DNA of 8,326 bases, from NCBI GenBank assembly GCA_027621335.1, contig JAQCAN010000099.1, forward strand, positions 1 to 8,326. Reading direction: 5' to 3'. Position numbers and translations under genes: made by a program. Source of the stretch: Bacteroidota bacterium (GTDB taxonomy: Bacteria; Bacteroidota; Bacteroidia; Flavobacteriales_D; JABDKJ01). Positions 1 through 7,013 of the stretch are shown one piece after another; positions within the stretch are counted from its first letter, which is position 1; each line of letters starts with the position of its first letter. Below the pieces are notes generated by a model. The model was not told the DNA's origin, searched no databases, and saw only the letters and a list, made by a program, of their open reading frames with translations.

Positions 1-2368
1 TGTTCTTCTTCTGATTGATACGGTAACTGAAATTCAATGTGAGCACCCTGGAGCGCCACTGAAACTCATTTTCACTGAAATAGCCGGTTTCTTCCACAAT
101 GCTCCTTCTTATTCGGGTATTGAATGCATCTCGCAGGCTGAGGGTCAGCGTCCCCTTGGACCCCAATACATCCCTGGAAACACCAAGATCCACTGCGGTC
201 AACGATTTGATCCTACCTTGAGCATACTGTCTCGGTGAGCGATAACTCAGACTGAGTTGGGCGTCCATAGCCTTGTCTATCTTGAACTGATTATTCAATC
301 GGCTATCCCAGGCAAAGGTGGTGAAACTATAGTCCCTCCCTTCATACTCTCCTGTCTCATCGGAATAGAAGAGGTTCACATTCCCATTGAGTCTCCATAT
401 CTCATTGACCGAATAATTGGCACTGACCTCGGCTCCAAGGGCATAACCTGTTCCAAGGTTGATAGGAAAGGTATAAGTAGTGGTGTCCCTAATCTCCACT
501 ATCCTCTGAATAATCCCCTCCTTGAATCTGGAATAAACCCCAAGCATGACTGACCCCTTATCGAAACGCGTCAGTCTATTGAATTCCACATTATAGCTGT
601 ATTCGGGGTTGAGATCAGGGTTTCCTCCATAGAAATTACGAGGGTCACTGAACCCATAGAAAGGAAGAAGCAACCTGAAGCGAGGGCGGTTTATCCTTCG
701 TGTGACATTCAGTTGATAGGTCAATGTGCTTGAGGGTTCATAACTGAAGAAAGCACTAGGGAACCAGTCCAGGTAGGATCGTCTGTTGCGCTGATCGGTG
801 AGCTTCAGGTCCGTCAAGATATCCGAGTATTCTGTACGGAGGCCTAACTGGTATGACCAGCGTTCGTTCTCTTGGGTGTAGATGCCATATCCTGCAGTGA
901 TCCATTCGTCATACCTGAGATCATTAGTGAAGTCAGGGAGAGTAAGCCATATATCCTCGAACTGTTCCACGCTGAAGGCATTATCTATGATCCTTCGACC
1001 TGATCTTGCGCCAAGTTCCAGTTTACGCCCCCCACCAAGCGGATGCACATAATCCGATTGAATGATCTGATTCTCTTCATTCTCAGTATTCGAAGTGCGC
1101 TGCAAAAGGAAGGGGTCGGCTTCATTGAAGTTCCTCTGTGCGATACGTGCCTCTTCCAAGTCATCGGCCTGATTCCATTTCACAGATAACGTCCATTTTC
1201 TATCCTTTTGTTCGAACGTTCGGTCAATCAGGAAGTCGAACTCCAGGTTCTCAGAGTCCTCTCTCCCATTCTCATCCCTAATGGTAGAGCGAGTGAGCAC
1301 CTCATTTTCATCGAAGTCCTTGTAGCTTAGACTCAAGACATTATCCTGAGCAGAGAACGAGACCAAGGAGGACAAGGTGAAGGACCAGTATTTGCCAGGA
1401 CTCCAGTCCGATCCGAATCTGAAATTATAGCTATCTCCTCCCCTGACGTGGTCGCGTTCGTTCAAGAAGGAATATGACGTATCCACTAAATTGAACCGCT
1501 GGTCGATGATGCCGTATCCTGGATTCTCATAGTAGCGATAGCCACCACTGGTAAAGAAGTTCAGGTCACCCTTTCTCCAGTTCATATTCCCGGATAGACC
1601 ATAAGTCGATGGAGTACCACCGTTCAAATCTATAGCTCCGTTGATTCCGGATCTTTTTTCCTTCTTCAAAATGATATTGATCATTCCTACCTCACCTTCC
1701 GCTTCATACTTGGCCGATGGATTGGTGATGACCTCTATAGACTCTATCATCTCACCCTGAAGTTGCCTCAATCCGTCACCACCCGAAAGACCTATCAACC
1801 CTGAGGGTTTACCATTGATGAGGATCCGCACATTCTCGCTTCCTCTCAGACTCACCCCCCCCTCAACGTTGACGGCTACTGAAGGAATATTATCCAGGAT
1901 ATCAGAGGCATTGCGTCCTCTGTTGGTCAGGTCCTGCTGTACGTTGTAGACCCTCCTATCTACCTTCAACTCCATCGGTGAGCATTCGCCAATGATCTCC
2001 ACTTCTTGAAGGTTCTCCACTGCAGGCTCTAGATTGACTCTACCAAGGTCCAAGGGTGCTCTTTCTATCTCTTTTGGTCCAATCCACTTAGTCTTATAAG
2101 AGAGAAAACTGAATTGGAACAGATAGGATCCTGGAGGAAGGGATAACTGAACCTGACCGTTCATGTCGGTCGTGGCGCCTTGAATGAGCATTGAATCCAC
2201 CGAAGAGTGGGCAGACATATATACAAAGGGAATCGAAGAACCATTCTCATCGATGAGCATGGCTGAAACAGCAGCCTCCGACATTCCCCTCTGGCCTGAT
2301 ATAGAAGGCATCAGCGCTAAAAAGACGATCGACAACGAAAAGGTGCGCAGGGTTCTTGACCTAAACAT
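1..2368 (-). CDS. Outer-membrane beta-barrel / TonB-dependent receptor family protein, C-terminus cut by window edge
   Basis: Reading the minus strand from the ATG at 2368-2366 gives 789 codons with no stop up to position 2. The first ~26 residues form a signal peptide (basic MFRSRTLR, hydrophobic stretch SLSIVFLALM, likely cleavage near SISG|Q). Residues ~30-115 resemble a carboxypeptidase-regulatory-like beta-sandwich. Residues ~145-236 are a TonB-receptor plug, with DILDNIPSVAV, VRILINGKPSG (180-190) and ITNPSAKYEAEGEVGMINI (214-232), a signature typical of the Bacteroidota 'outer membrane beta-barrel' (OMP_b-brl_3) receptors. The rest is barrel-like, with alternating aromatic strands. The visible end (FQWRSRVLTLNFSYRINQKK) looks like a last barrel strand, so probably only a few residues are missing. 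Its ligand cannot be told; no SusD partner is visible. A TonB box is not evident. The first ATG is chosen because the signal peptide follows it directly. Confidence 0.93.
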   Translation of the reverse strand, partial: MFRSRTLRTFSLSIVFLALMPSISGQRGMSEAAVSAMLIDENGSSIPFVYMSAHSSVDSMLIQGATTDMNGQVQLSLPPGSYLFQFSFLSYKTKWIGPKEIERAPLDLGRVNLEPAVENLQEVEIIGECSPMELKVDRRVYNVQQDLTNRGRNASDILDNIPSVAVNVEGGVSLRGSENVRILINGKPSGLIGLSGGDGLRQLQGEMIESIEVITNPSAKYEAEGEVGMINIILKKEKRSGINGAIDLNGGTPSTYGLSGNMNWRKGDLNFFTSGGYRYYENPGYGIIDQRFNLVDTSYSFLNERDHVRGGDSYNFRFGSDWSPGKYWSFTLSSLVSFSAQDNVLSLSYKDFDENEVLTRSTIRDENGREDSENLEFDFLIDRTFEQKDRKWTLSVKWNQADDLEEARIAQRNFNEADPFLLQRTSNTENEENQIIQSDYVHPLGGGRKLELGARSGRRIIDNAFSVEQFEDIWLTLPDFTNDLRYDEWITAGYGIYTQENERWSYQLGLRTEYSDILTDLKLTDQRNRRSYLDWFPSAFFSYEPSSTLTYQLNVTRRINRPRFRLLLPFYGFSDPRNFYGGNPDLNPEYSYNVEFNRLTRFDKGSVMLGVYSRFKEGIIQRIVEIRDTTTYTFPINLGTGYALGAEVSANYSVNEIWRLNGNVNLFYSDETGEYEGRDYSFTTFAWDSRLNNQFKIDKAMDAQLSLSYRSPRQYAQGRIKSLTAVDLGVSRDVLGSKGTLTLSLRDAFNTRIRRSIVEETGYFSENEFQWRSRVLTLNFSYRINQKKN

Positions 2369-2419
2369 AGTGCAAAGGTGATAAATTGAACTAATGGCCA
2401 TAGCGCATTATCCGATGAT

Positions 2420-2451
2420 CAAAACTATATATATTTGCGGCCCTTAAACAA
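2420..2451 (-). promoter_or_regulatory. Putative promoter for the outer-membrane receptor gene
   Basis: On the minus strand, TAGTTTTG (2427-2420) matches the Bacteroidota -7 consensus TAnnTTTG exactly, and TTG (2451-2449) lies 21 nt upstream as a -33 element. This predicts a start about 45 nt before the receptor ATG. A second, imperfect box (CACCTTTG, 2380-2373) lies only 4 nt before the ATG and would give a nearly leaderless mRNA. Confidence 0.5.
2430..2437 (+). promoter_or_regulatory. Putative -7 box of the tRNA promoter
   Basis: TATATTTG is an exact match to TAnnTTTG and lies 47 nt before the mature tRNA 5' end. I see no TTG at the usual 17-23 nt upstream, so the -33 element is weak or absent. 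The box sits 2 nt from the oppositely oriented -7 box of the receptor gene. Confidence 0.5.
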
Positions 2452-2484
2452 GGATTCGGATATGTCCGACCTTAAAAGGGACTT

Positions 2485-2561
2485 GGCGAGGTAGCTCAGA
2501 TGGTTAGAGCACAGGATTCATAACCCTGAGGTCGGGGGTTCAATTCCCCCCTTCGCTACCA
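2485..2561 (+). tRNA. tRNA-Met (CAU anticodon, elongator type; tRNA-Ile2 not excluded)
   Basis: This is a full 77-nt cloverleaf with an encoded CCA. The acceptor stem is 2485-2491 with 2551-2557 (two G-U pairs, including G1-U72). The D arm is GCTC/GAGC (2494-2497, 2507-2510). The anticodon loop TTCATAA is at 2517-2523 with CAT at 2519-2521. The variable loop is AGGTC (2529-2533), and the T arm is GGGGG-TTCAATT-CCCCC (2534-2550). The discriminator is A2558 and CCA is 2559-2561. It is not an initiator: it lacks the C1xA72 mismatch and the three consecutive G-C pairs at 29-31/39-41, since position 31-39 is A-C. Elongator Met and lysidine-modified Ile2 tRNAs share the CAU anticodon, and I cannot separate them with certainty by eye. 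Confidence 0.95.
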
Positions 2562-2590
2562 AATAAGGTCCTCCAAAAGAGGGCCTTATT
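2562..2590 (+). terminator. Terminator hairpin after the tRNA
   Basis: AATAAGGTCCTC (2562-2573) pairs with GAGGGCCTTATT (2579-2590) over 12 bp, with one G-U pair and a CAAAA loop. The stem begins at the base after the encoded CCA. The following T tract is poor (TTATTCATTT), so it may act partly as a 3' processing or stability element. Confidence 0.75.
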
Positions 2591-2667
2591 CATTTACTGA
2601 CCGCCTTGCTATTATGAGAACATATTGTTCACTATATTGCTGCACCTTGCCATTTTAGAGGTACCCC

Positions 2668-3045
2668 ATGAAAAAGATAGAGCTGGAATTCGTACTCAGA
2701 TCCTCAGTGAAGGTTCTTTACACCATGATAAGCACCGCCAGCGGTCTGAGCCGATGGTTTGCCGATGACGTTAATATCGATAGGGATGGGAACTATATCT
2801 TCATTTGGGATGATTCGGAAGAAACAGCAAAGATGCTAGGGAAAAAGAGGGATGAATACGTCAGGTTCAAGTGGGTCGAAGATGAGGAGGATGAGAACTA
2901 TTTGGAGATCAAGATCAATGTGGACCCTATGACCAACCAGGTCGCCCTTATCATCACGGATTTCTGTGATGAAGACGATGTAGAAGGTGCATCCGATCTC
3001 TGGGAGAAGCAGGTAGATAATCTAAGACAGAGCATCGGAAGTTGA
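2668..3045 (+). CDS. START-like (SRPBCC-fold) domain protein
   Basis: This 125-residue protein resembles the short START-like / AHSA1-type proteins common in Bacteroidota. It begins with a beta strand (KKIELEFVLRSS), then a helix leading to GLSRWFADDV (26-35), as in the 'L-WF-DDV' turn of that family. Beta strands follow (NYIFIWDD, VRFKWVEDEEDENYLEIKI, VALIITDFCDEDD), and a C-terminal helix (ASDLWEKQVDNLRQSI) would cover the hydrophobic cavity. It has no signal peptide or membrane segment, so it is cytoplasmic. The family usually binds a hydrophobic ligand or acts as a co-chaperone, but no ligand is known here. AGAGG at 2657-2661, 6 nt before the ATG, supports this start. It is strongly acidic. 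The permease gene follows after 28 nt, suggesting co-transcription. Confidence 0.85.
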   Translation: MKKIELEFVLRSSVKVLYTMISTASGLSRWFADDVNIDRDGNYIFIWDDSEETAKMLGKKRDEYVRFKWVEDEEDENYLEIKINVDPMTNQVALIITDFCDEDDVEGASDLWEKQVDNLRQSIGS

Positions 3046-3073
3046 TCATGCCTTAATAAGCTCTCCACAAGAG

Positions 3074-4501
3074 ATGCGAAAGCTGAGTCTTCTTATCATC
3101 AAGTCTTTCTTAGGTCCATTCATCCTGACCTTCATTCTCATTCTGTTCATCTTACTGATGCAATTCGTCTGGAAGTATCTGGATGATTTGATGGGCAAGG
3201 GATTGGAGTTGAACATCATATTGGAACTGCTCCTCTTCCAATCCACGAATCTAGTCCAGCTGGCCCTACCCTTGGCTATACTGCTGTCCTCGATCATGAC
3301 TTTTGGGAATCTGGCAGAGAACTATGAACTGGTGGCCTTGAAATCTTCAGGACTGAGTCTGTTGCGTATCATGCGACCACTTATCGTCCTGGTCATTTTC
3401 ATTTCCATTGGTGCCTTCTTCTTCTCCAATAGGGTTACGCCTTATGCTAATCTGAAGTCCAGATCGCTTTTGTATGATGTGGTGCATCAAAAGCCCATGC
3501 TGGAGGTCAAGGAAGGTGTCTTCTATAATGGTTTGGAAGGCTACAGCATCAGAGTAGGGCGAAAGGATACCAAGGCCGACATGATGTATGATGTACTCAT
3601 CTACGACCATAAGCTGAAAGACAAAGGAAATTCCACTGTCATCAGAGCACAGTCAGGTCGAATGGATAAGACTGAATCAGGGAGGTATATGCTCTTTAAA
3701 CTCTATGACGGATATAGCTATGATGAGCAAGGGGTGGGCAGAACGGTAGATCCCAGATTACCACATGTGTTCTCCTCATTCAAGGAGATGGTGCTGACTT
3801 TGGACCTTTCCAGTTTCGAATTCAAGGAGAGTGATGAGGAACAATGGACCAACAACATTCCAATGCAGGACCTCAGTCAATTGAGCACCACGGCCGATTC
3901 ACTCACCAAGCAGGTAGAACGCAGGAAGGAGGCCATTTCTGCTTATCTATATAAGAACCTCTATATCACTAGGGATAGCCTGGATACATCGATACAAGCT
4001 GTTGCAGACATTCAAACGACCATTGATTCACTCAGCCAGCAAGAACAAGAACGACTTTTCAGGGTCTCTTATAACATGGTGAACAACTCAGCTTCATATC
4101 TCCGAAGTGCTGAGGATGATCTCAAGAACAGAAAACTATTTATAAACAAACACTGGAATGAATGGCATAGGAAATTCACCCTTTCATTGGCCTGCATCCT
4201 TCTCTTTTTCATCGGTGCACCCTTGGGTGCAATCATCAAGAAAGGAGGACTGGGCCTGCCTGTCGTGTTCTCCATAGTCTTCTTCCTGATCTTCCATATC
4301 ACGTCCATTACGGGTGAAAAAATGTCGAATTCGGGATCCTTAGAACCTGTTGAAGGAATGTGGCTGAGCACTGCTATTCTATTGCCCATTGCTCTATTTT
4401 TGACCTATAAGGCTGCCAATGATTCGGCTCTATTCGATTATGGCACCTATGAAAAACTAATCAAACGCCTACTCCCAAGGAAGATGGGAGTGACCAAATG
4501 A
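3074..4501 (+). CDS. LptF/LptG-family permease (YjgP/YjgQ family)
   Basis: This 475-residue inner-membrane protein has the family layout of three membrane segments, a periplasmic domain, and three more segments. Hydrophobic stretches lie at about 12-34, 55-77, 100-118, 369-388, 392-412 and 428-446. Family hallmarks include the N-terminal LLIIKSFLGPFILTF, the coupling-helix-like ENYELVALKSSGLSLLRIMRP (82-102) and the C-terminal GAPLGAIIKKGGLGLPVV (381-398). Family members form the membrane part of the LptB2FG transporter, which extracts lipopolysaccharide from the inner membrane towards LptC/LptA. LptF and LptG are paralogues, and I cannot say which this is. Neither the partner nor the ATPase LptB is in the window. 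The periplasmic part includes a predicted helical, Gln/Glu/Ser-rich stretch (~265-360) after the beta domain. The start has no clear Shine-Dalgarno sequence. Its stop overlaps the next ATG. Confidence 0.93.
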   Translation: MRKLSLLIIKSFLGPFILTFILILFILLMQFVWKYLDDLMGKGLELNIILELLLFQSTNLVQLALPLAILLSSIMTFGNLAENYELVALKSSGLSLLRIMRPLIVLVIFISIGAFFFSNRVTPYANLKSRSLLYDVVHQKPMLEVKEGVFYNGLEGYSIRVGRKDTKADMMYDVLIYDHKLKDKGNSTVIRAQSGRMDKTESGRYMLFKLYDGYSYDEQGVGRTVDPRLPHVFSSFKEMVLTLDLSSFEFKESDEEQWTNNIPMQDLSQLSTTADSLTKQVERRKEAISAYLYKNLYITRDSLDTSIQAVADIQTTIDSLSQQEQERLFRVSYNMVNNSASYLRSAEDDLKNRKLFINKHWNEWHRKFTLSLACILLFFIGAPLGAIIKKGGLGLPVVFSIVFFLIFHITSITGEKMSNSGSLEPVEGMWLSTAILLPIALFLTYKAANDSALFDYGTYEKLIKRLLPRKMGVTK

Positions 4502-5721
4502 GGATATTGCAGCTTTGCCATAAGCCGCCAAGGCCAGCCGTAGATGGAGGTTGTATCGTTATGAACAATCTGACGAAAGGCTTGTTGGAGGATGGACATG
4601 ACGTGAAGGTTTTGTGCGCTAGTACACATAAGCACCCCTTCAAGCCTCACCTTCTTTCCGAAGAATATGTAAGGAGTACGCAAATCGAATCCGTATACGT
4701 GGATACTCGGATGAATTTCGTGGACGCTTTCTCTAGCCTTATCACCAGGGATTCATATAATGTATCGCGGTTCTTCTCCACGGACATGGACATAGCCTTG
4801 GAACACTCGTTAAGAGCGAATGACTATGATGTGGTCCAATTGGAGAGTCTGTTCATGACCCCTTACATAGCTACCGTAAGAAGGTTTAGCAAGGCAAAGG
4901 TTATCCTCCGGTCCCATAACCTCGAGTTCAAGATCTATCAACGGATGGCCAAGATTTCCACCTCAGGTCCGAAAAAGGCTTACTTGAAGCTCTTAGCCAA
5001 TAGACTAAAGGACTATGAGATCGCCATATTGGATCAAGTGGATGGCGTGGCCACCATAAGCCCTGATGATACACGGAATTTTCAGGCCTTAGATGGAAAA
5101 GCGCCCGTGGTCACCATCCCTTTCGGAATAGATTCCACTGACTATCCCTTAGAACATCCTTACAATTTCAAACCCACGCTTTTTCATTTGGGCGCCATGG
5201 ATTGGATGCCGAACGTTGAGGCCATGGATTGGTTCCTTGCAGAGGCTTGGCCTGGGATATTGAGGGAGTTCCCGCAATTCAGTCTTCACCTTGCTGGTAA
5301 AGAGACCAGGAACTACAGCATCAAAGGGTCCAACAAAGGCATTGCTTTGGATGGAGAGGTGCCCAGTGCCAAGAAATATATGCTCTCCAAAGGCATTATG
5401 ATTGTTCCCCTGCAATCTCTAGGGGGTATCCGTATCAAGATCATAGAAGGTATGGCCATGGGCAAGGTCATCATCAGTTCATCTGTCGGGGCCGAGGGCA
5501 TAGGGGCCACCCATATGAAGAACATCCTCATTGCTGATAGCGGGGAGGAGTTCATCCAACGAATCAGAGATATCCATGAGAACCCGGCCATGTTAGAGGG
5601 TATTTCCTCATCCGCCAGAAGATTCGTTGAGGACCATTATGATAATGCCGTCCTCACCCGCAAACTGGTCGATTTCTATCAAGAGAACCAGACCAAGCCG
5701 AAGATGGACAGGGTCTCCTGA
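4498..5721 (+). CDS. GT-B fold glycosyltransferase (GT4-like)
   Basis: This is a 407-residue protein of usual GT4 length. The N-terminal half has the acceptor-side Rossmann pattern: MRILQLCHKPPRPAVDGGCIVMNNL (1-25, glycine-rich turn), GHDVKVLCAS, DYDVVQLES (109-117) and RSHNLE (138-143), which matches the 'R-HN-E' motif of many GT4 enzymes. The nucleotide-sugar half starts near 205 with IPFGID, then LGAMDWMPNVEAMDWF (231-246) and IVPLQSLGGIRIKIIEGMAMGK (302-323). The Glu in KIIEGMA fits the EX7E-type donor-binding region, and VGAEGI follows. There is no membrane segment, so it is cytosolic or membrane-associated. Donor and acceptor sugars cannot be inferred. The ATGA overlap with the permease gene implies translational coupling and suggests, without proving, a role in surface glycan or lipopolysaccharide synthesis. 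Confidence 0.92.
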   Translation: MRILQLCHKPPRPAVDGGCIVMNNLTKGLLEDGHDVKVLCASTHKHPFKPHLLSEEYVRSTQIESVYVDTRMNFVDAFSSLITRDSYNVSRFFSTDMDIALEHSLRANDYDVVQLESLFMTPYIATVRRFSKAKVILRSHNLEFKIYQRMAKISTSGPKKAYLKLLANRLKDYEIAILDQVDGVATISPDDTRNFQALDGKAPVVTIPFGIDSTDYPLEHPYNFKPTLFHLGAMDWMPNVEAMDWFLAEAWPGILREFPQFSLHLAGKETRNYSIKGSNKGIALDGEVPSAKKYMLSKGIMIVPLQSLGGIRIKIIEGMAMGKVIISSSVGAEGIGATHMKNILIADSGEEFIQRIRDIHENPAMLEGISSSARRFVEDHYDNAVLTRKLVDFYQENQTKPKMDRVS

Positions 5722-5736
5722 TTCTTCATGTGGTCT

Positions 5737-5749
5737 GTTGGCCGCCAAC
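5737..5749. repeat. Short inverted repeat in the ribBA promoter
   Basis: GTTGG (5737-5741) and CCAAC (5745-5749) form a perfect 5-bp inverted repeat with a 3-nt centre, covering the putative -33 TTG and part of the spacer. It could be a weak operator or a remnant terminator of the upstream gene; no T run follows. Chance is also possible at this size. Confidence 0.35.
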
Positions 5750-5764
5750 TTAGCCTTACCTTTG
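5738..5764 (+). promoter_or_regulatory. Putative promoter of ribBA
   Basis: TACCTTTG (5757-5764) matches the TAnnTTTG -7 consensus exactly, and TTG (5738-5740) lies 16 nt upstream, slightly shorter than the usual spacing. The expected start is near 5770, leaving a leader of about 15 nt. That is far too short for an FMN riboswitch, and none of its conserved elements is visible. Confidence 0.6.
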
Positions 5765-5784
5765 TCTTTTGAACGCAACCCATC

Positions 5785-7011
5785 ATGGAGATGAGATTAG
5801 ATACAATTGAAGAAGCTATTGAGGAGATCCGCCAAGGAAAGGTCGTCATTGTAGTAGACGATGAAGACCGTGAGAATGAAGGAGACTTCATCATTGCTGC
5901 TGAGTGCGTCACTCCTCAGATCGTCAATTTTATGGCCACTCATGGCCGTGGATTGATATGTGCTCCCCTTGTAGAGAGCAGATGCGATGAACTTGGCCTT
6001 GACCTAATGGTCTCTCAGAACTCCGCTCAGTTCGAAACTCCCTTCACTGTCTCCGTTGACCTTATCGGGCATGGCACTTCTACAGGCATTTCCACTGCTG
6101 ACCGTTCAAAGACCATCAGGGCTCTGGTGGATCCGGAAACACATCCATCCGAACTTGGAAAACCTGGTCATATCTTCCCATTGAGAGCCAAGGAAGGAGG
6201 CGTGCTCAGACGTGTGGGACATACCGAGGCAGCTATCGATCTAGCACGTCTAGCAGGATTCAGACCTGCGGGAGTATTGGTGGAGATCATGAACGAGAAT
6301 GGCACCATGGCCAGACTGCCTGAATTGAGAGTCATCGCGGACAAACATGAATTGAAATTAGTCAGTATTGCGGATCTCATTGCATATAGGCTGAAGCATG
6401 AGAGCCTTATCGAACGTACGGTCGATGTCGACCTACCGACAAGCTATGGGGACTTCAAACTGACTTCATATAGGCAGATCACCAATGACATGGACCATCT
6501 GGCCTTGACCAAGGGAACCTGGGAACTGGATGAACCTATCCTGGTCAGAGTCCATTCTTCTTGTATGACTGGAGACATCTTCGGCAGCTGCCGGTGTGAT
6601 TGCGGGCCTCAGCTGCATCGCTCAATGGAGATGATAGAGAAAGAAGGTAAAGGGGTGATCATCTACATGAATCAAGAAGGTCGAGGGATAGGGCTACTCA
6701 ACAAACTCAGAGCCTACAAACTGCAGGAGGAAGGCATGGACACTGTGCAGGCGAATTTGGAGCTTGGGTTCAAGATGGACCAACGCGATTATGGTATCGG
6801 TGCCCAGATGTTAAGGGATCTTGGCGTGAGCAAAATGAGGCTCTTGTCCAACAATCCGAAGAAGCGCACTGGTCTAGTGTCCTATGGTCTGGAAATCGTG
6901 GAGAACGTACCCATCGAGATCGATGCGAATAGGCACAACAAGGAGTATTTGCGCACCAAGAAAGAAAAGATGGGGCATGACCTCCGATTGGAGGACGATC
7001 GCATCGCCTGA
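5785..7011 (+). CDS. ribBA: Bifunctional 3,4-dihydroxy-2-butanone-4-phosphate synthase / GTP cyclohydrolase II
   Basis: This 408-residue RibB-RibA fusion carries out both entry reactions of riboflavin synthesis: ribulose 5-phosphate to dihydroxybutanone phosphate plus formate, and GTP to the diaminopyrimidine ribosylamino phosphate. RibB spans ~1-200 with DDEDRENEGD (25-34, metal-binding acidic loop), HGRGLICAPL (53-62), GTSTGISTADR (97-107), HPSELGKPGHIFPL (120-133) and GGVLRRVGHTEA (138-149, His146 as metal ligand). RibA spans ~208-400 with the zinc cysteines C260, C271 and C273 in SSCMTGDIFGSCRCDCG, NQEGRGIGL (296-304), RDYGIGAQML and SNNPKKRTGL. All key residues are present, so both activities are expected. 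The ATG at 5785 is used; the Met at residue 3 is an alternative. No clear Shine-Dalgarno sequence is seen. A further ORF follows after 2 nt. Confidence 0.97.
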   Translation: MEMRLDTIEEAIEEIRQGKVVIVVDDEDRENEGDFIIAAECVTPQIVNFMATHGRGLICAPLVESRCDELGLDLMVSQNSAQFETPFTVSVDLIGHGTSTGISTADRSKTIRALVDPETHPSELGKPGHIFPLRAKEGGVLRRVGHTEAAIDLARLAGFRPAGVLVEIMNENGTMARLPELRVIADKHELKLVSIADLIAYRLKHESLIERTVDVDLPTSYGDFKLTSYRQITNDMDHLALTKGTWELDEPILVRVHSSCMTGDIFGSCRCDCGPQLHRSMEMIEKEGKGVIIYMNQEGRGIGLLNKLRAYKLQEEGMDTVQANLELGFKMDQRDYGIGAQMLRDLGVSKMRLLSNNPKKRTGLVSYGLEIVENVPIEIDANRHNKEYLRTKKEKMGHDLRLEDDRIA

Positions 7012-7013
7012 GA

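Noticed and set aside
257..553. 98-codon plus-strand open frame
   Set aside because: It is in codon register with, and antisense to, the continuous receptor gene on the minus strand; its sequence resembles no protein and it has no start signals.
2184..2381. 65-codon plus-strand open frame
   Set aside because: It overlaps the signal peptide and N-terminal domain of the receptor gene in antisense; the minus-strand reading has clear family signatures.
2485..2590. tRNA as an integration (att) site for a mobile element
   Set aside because: No repeat of the tRNA 3' end, integrase or phage-like gene is seen in the window; the flanks are housekeeping genes.
2606..2640. Possible promoter before the START-like gene (TTG 2606-2608, TATATTGC 2633-2640)
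   Set aside because: The -7 box is one T short of TAnnTTTG and the spacing of 24 nt is too long. A promoter is expected here, but this match is too weak to list.
5722..5784. FMN riboswitch upstream of ribBA
   Set aside because: The gap is only 63 nt, has its own promoter near the gene, and shows none of the conserved FMN-element segments.
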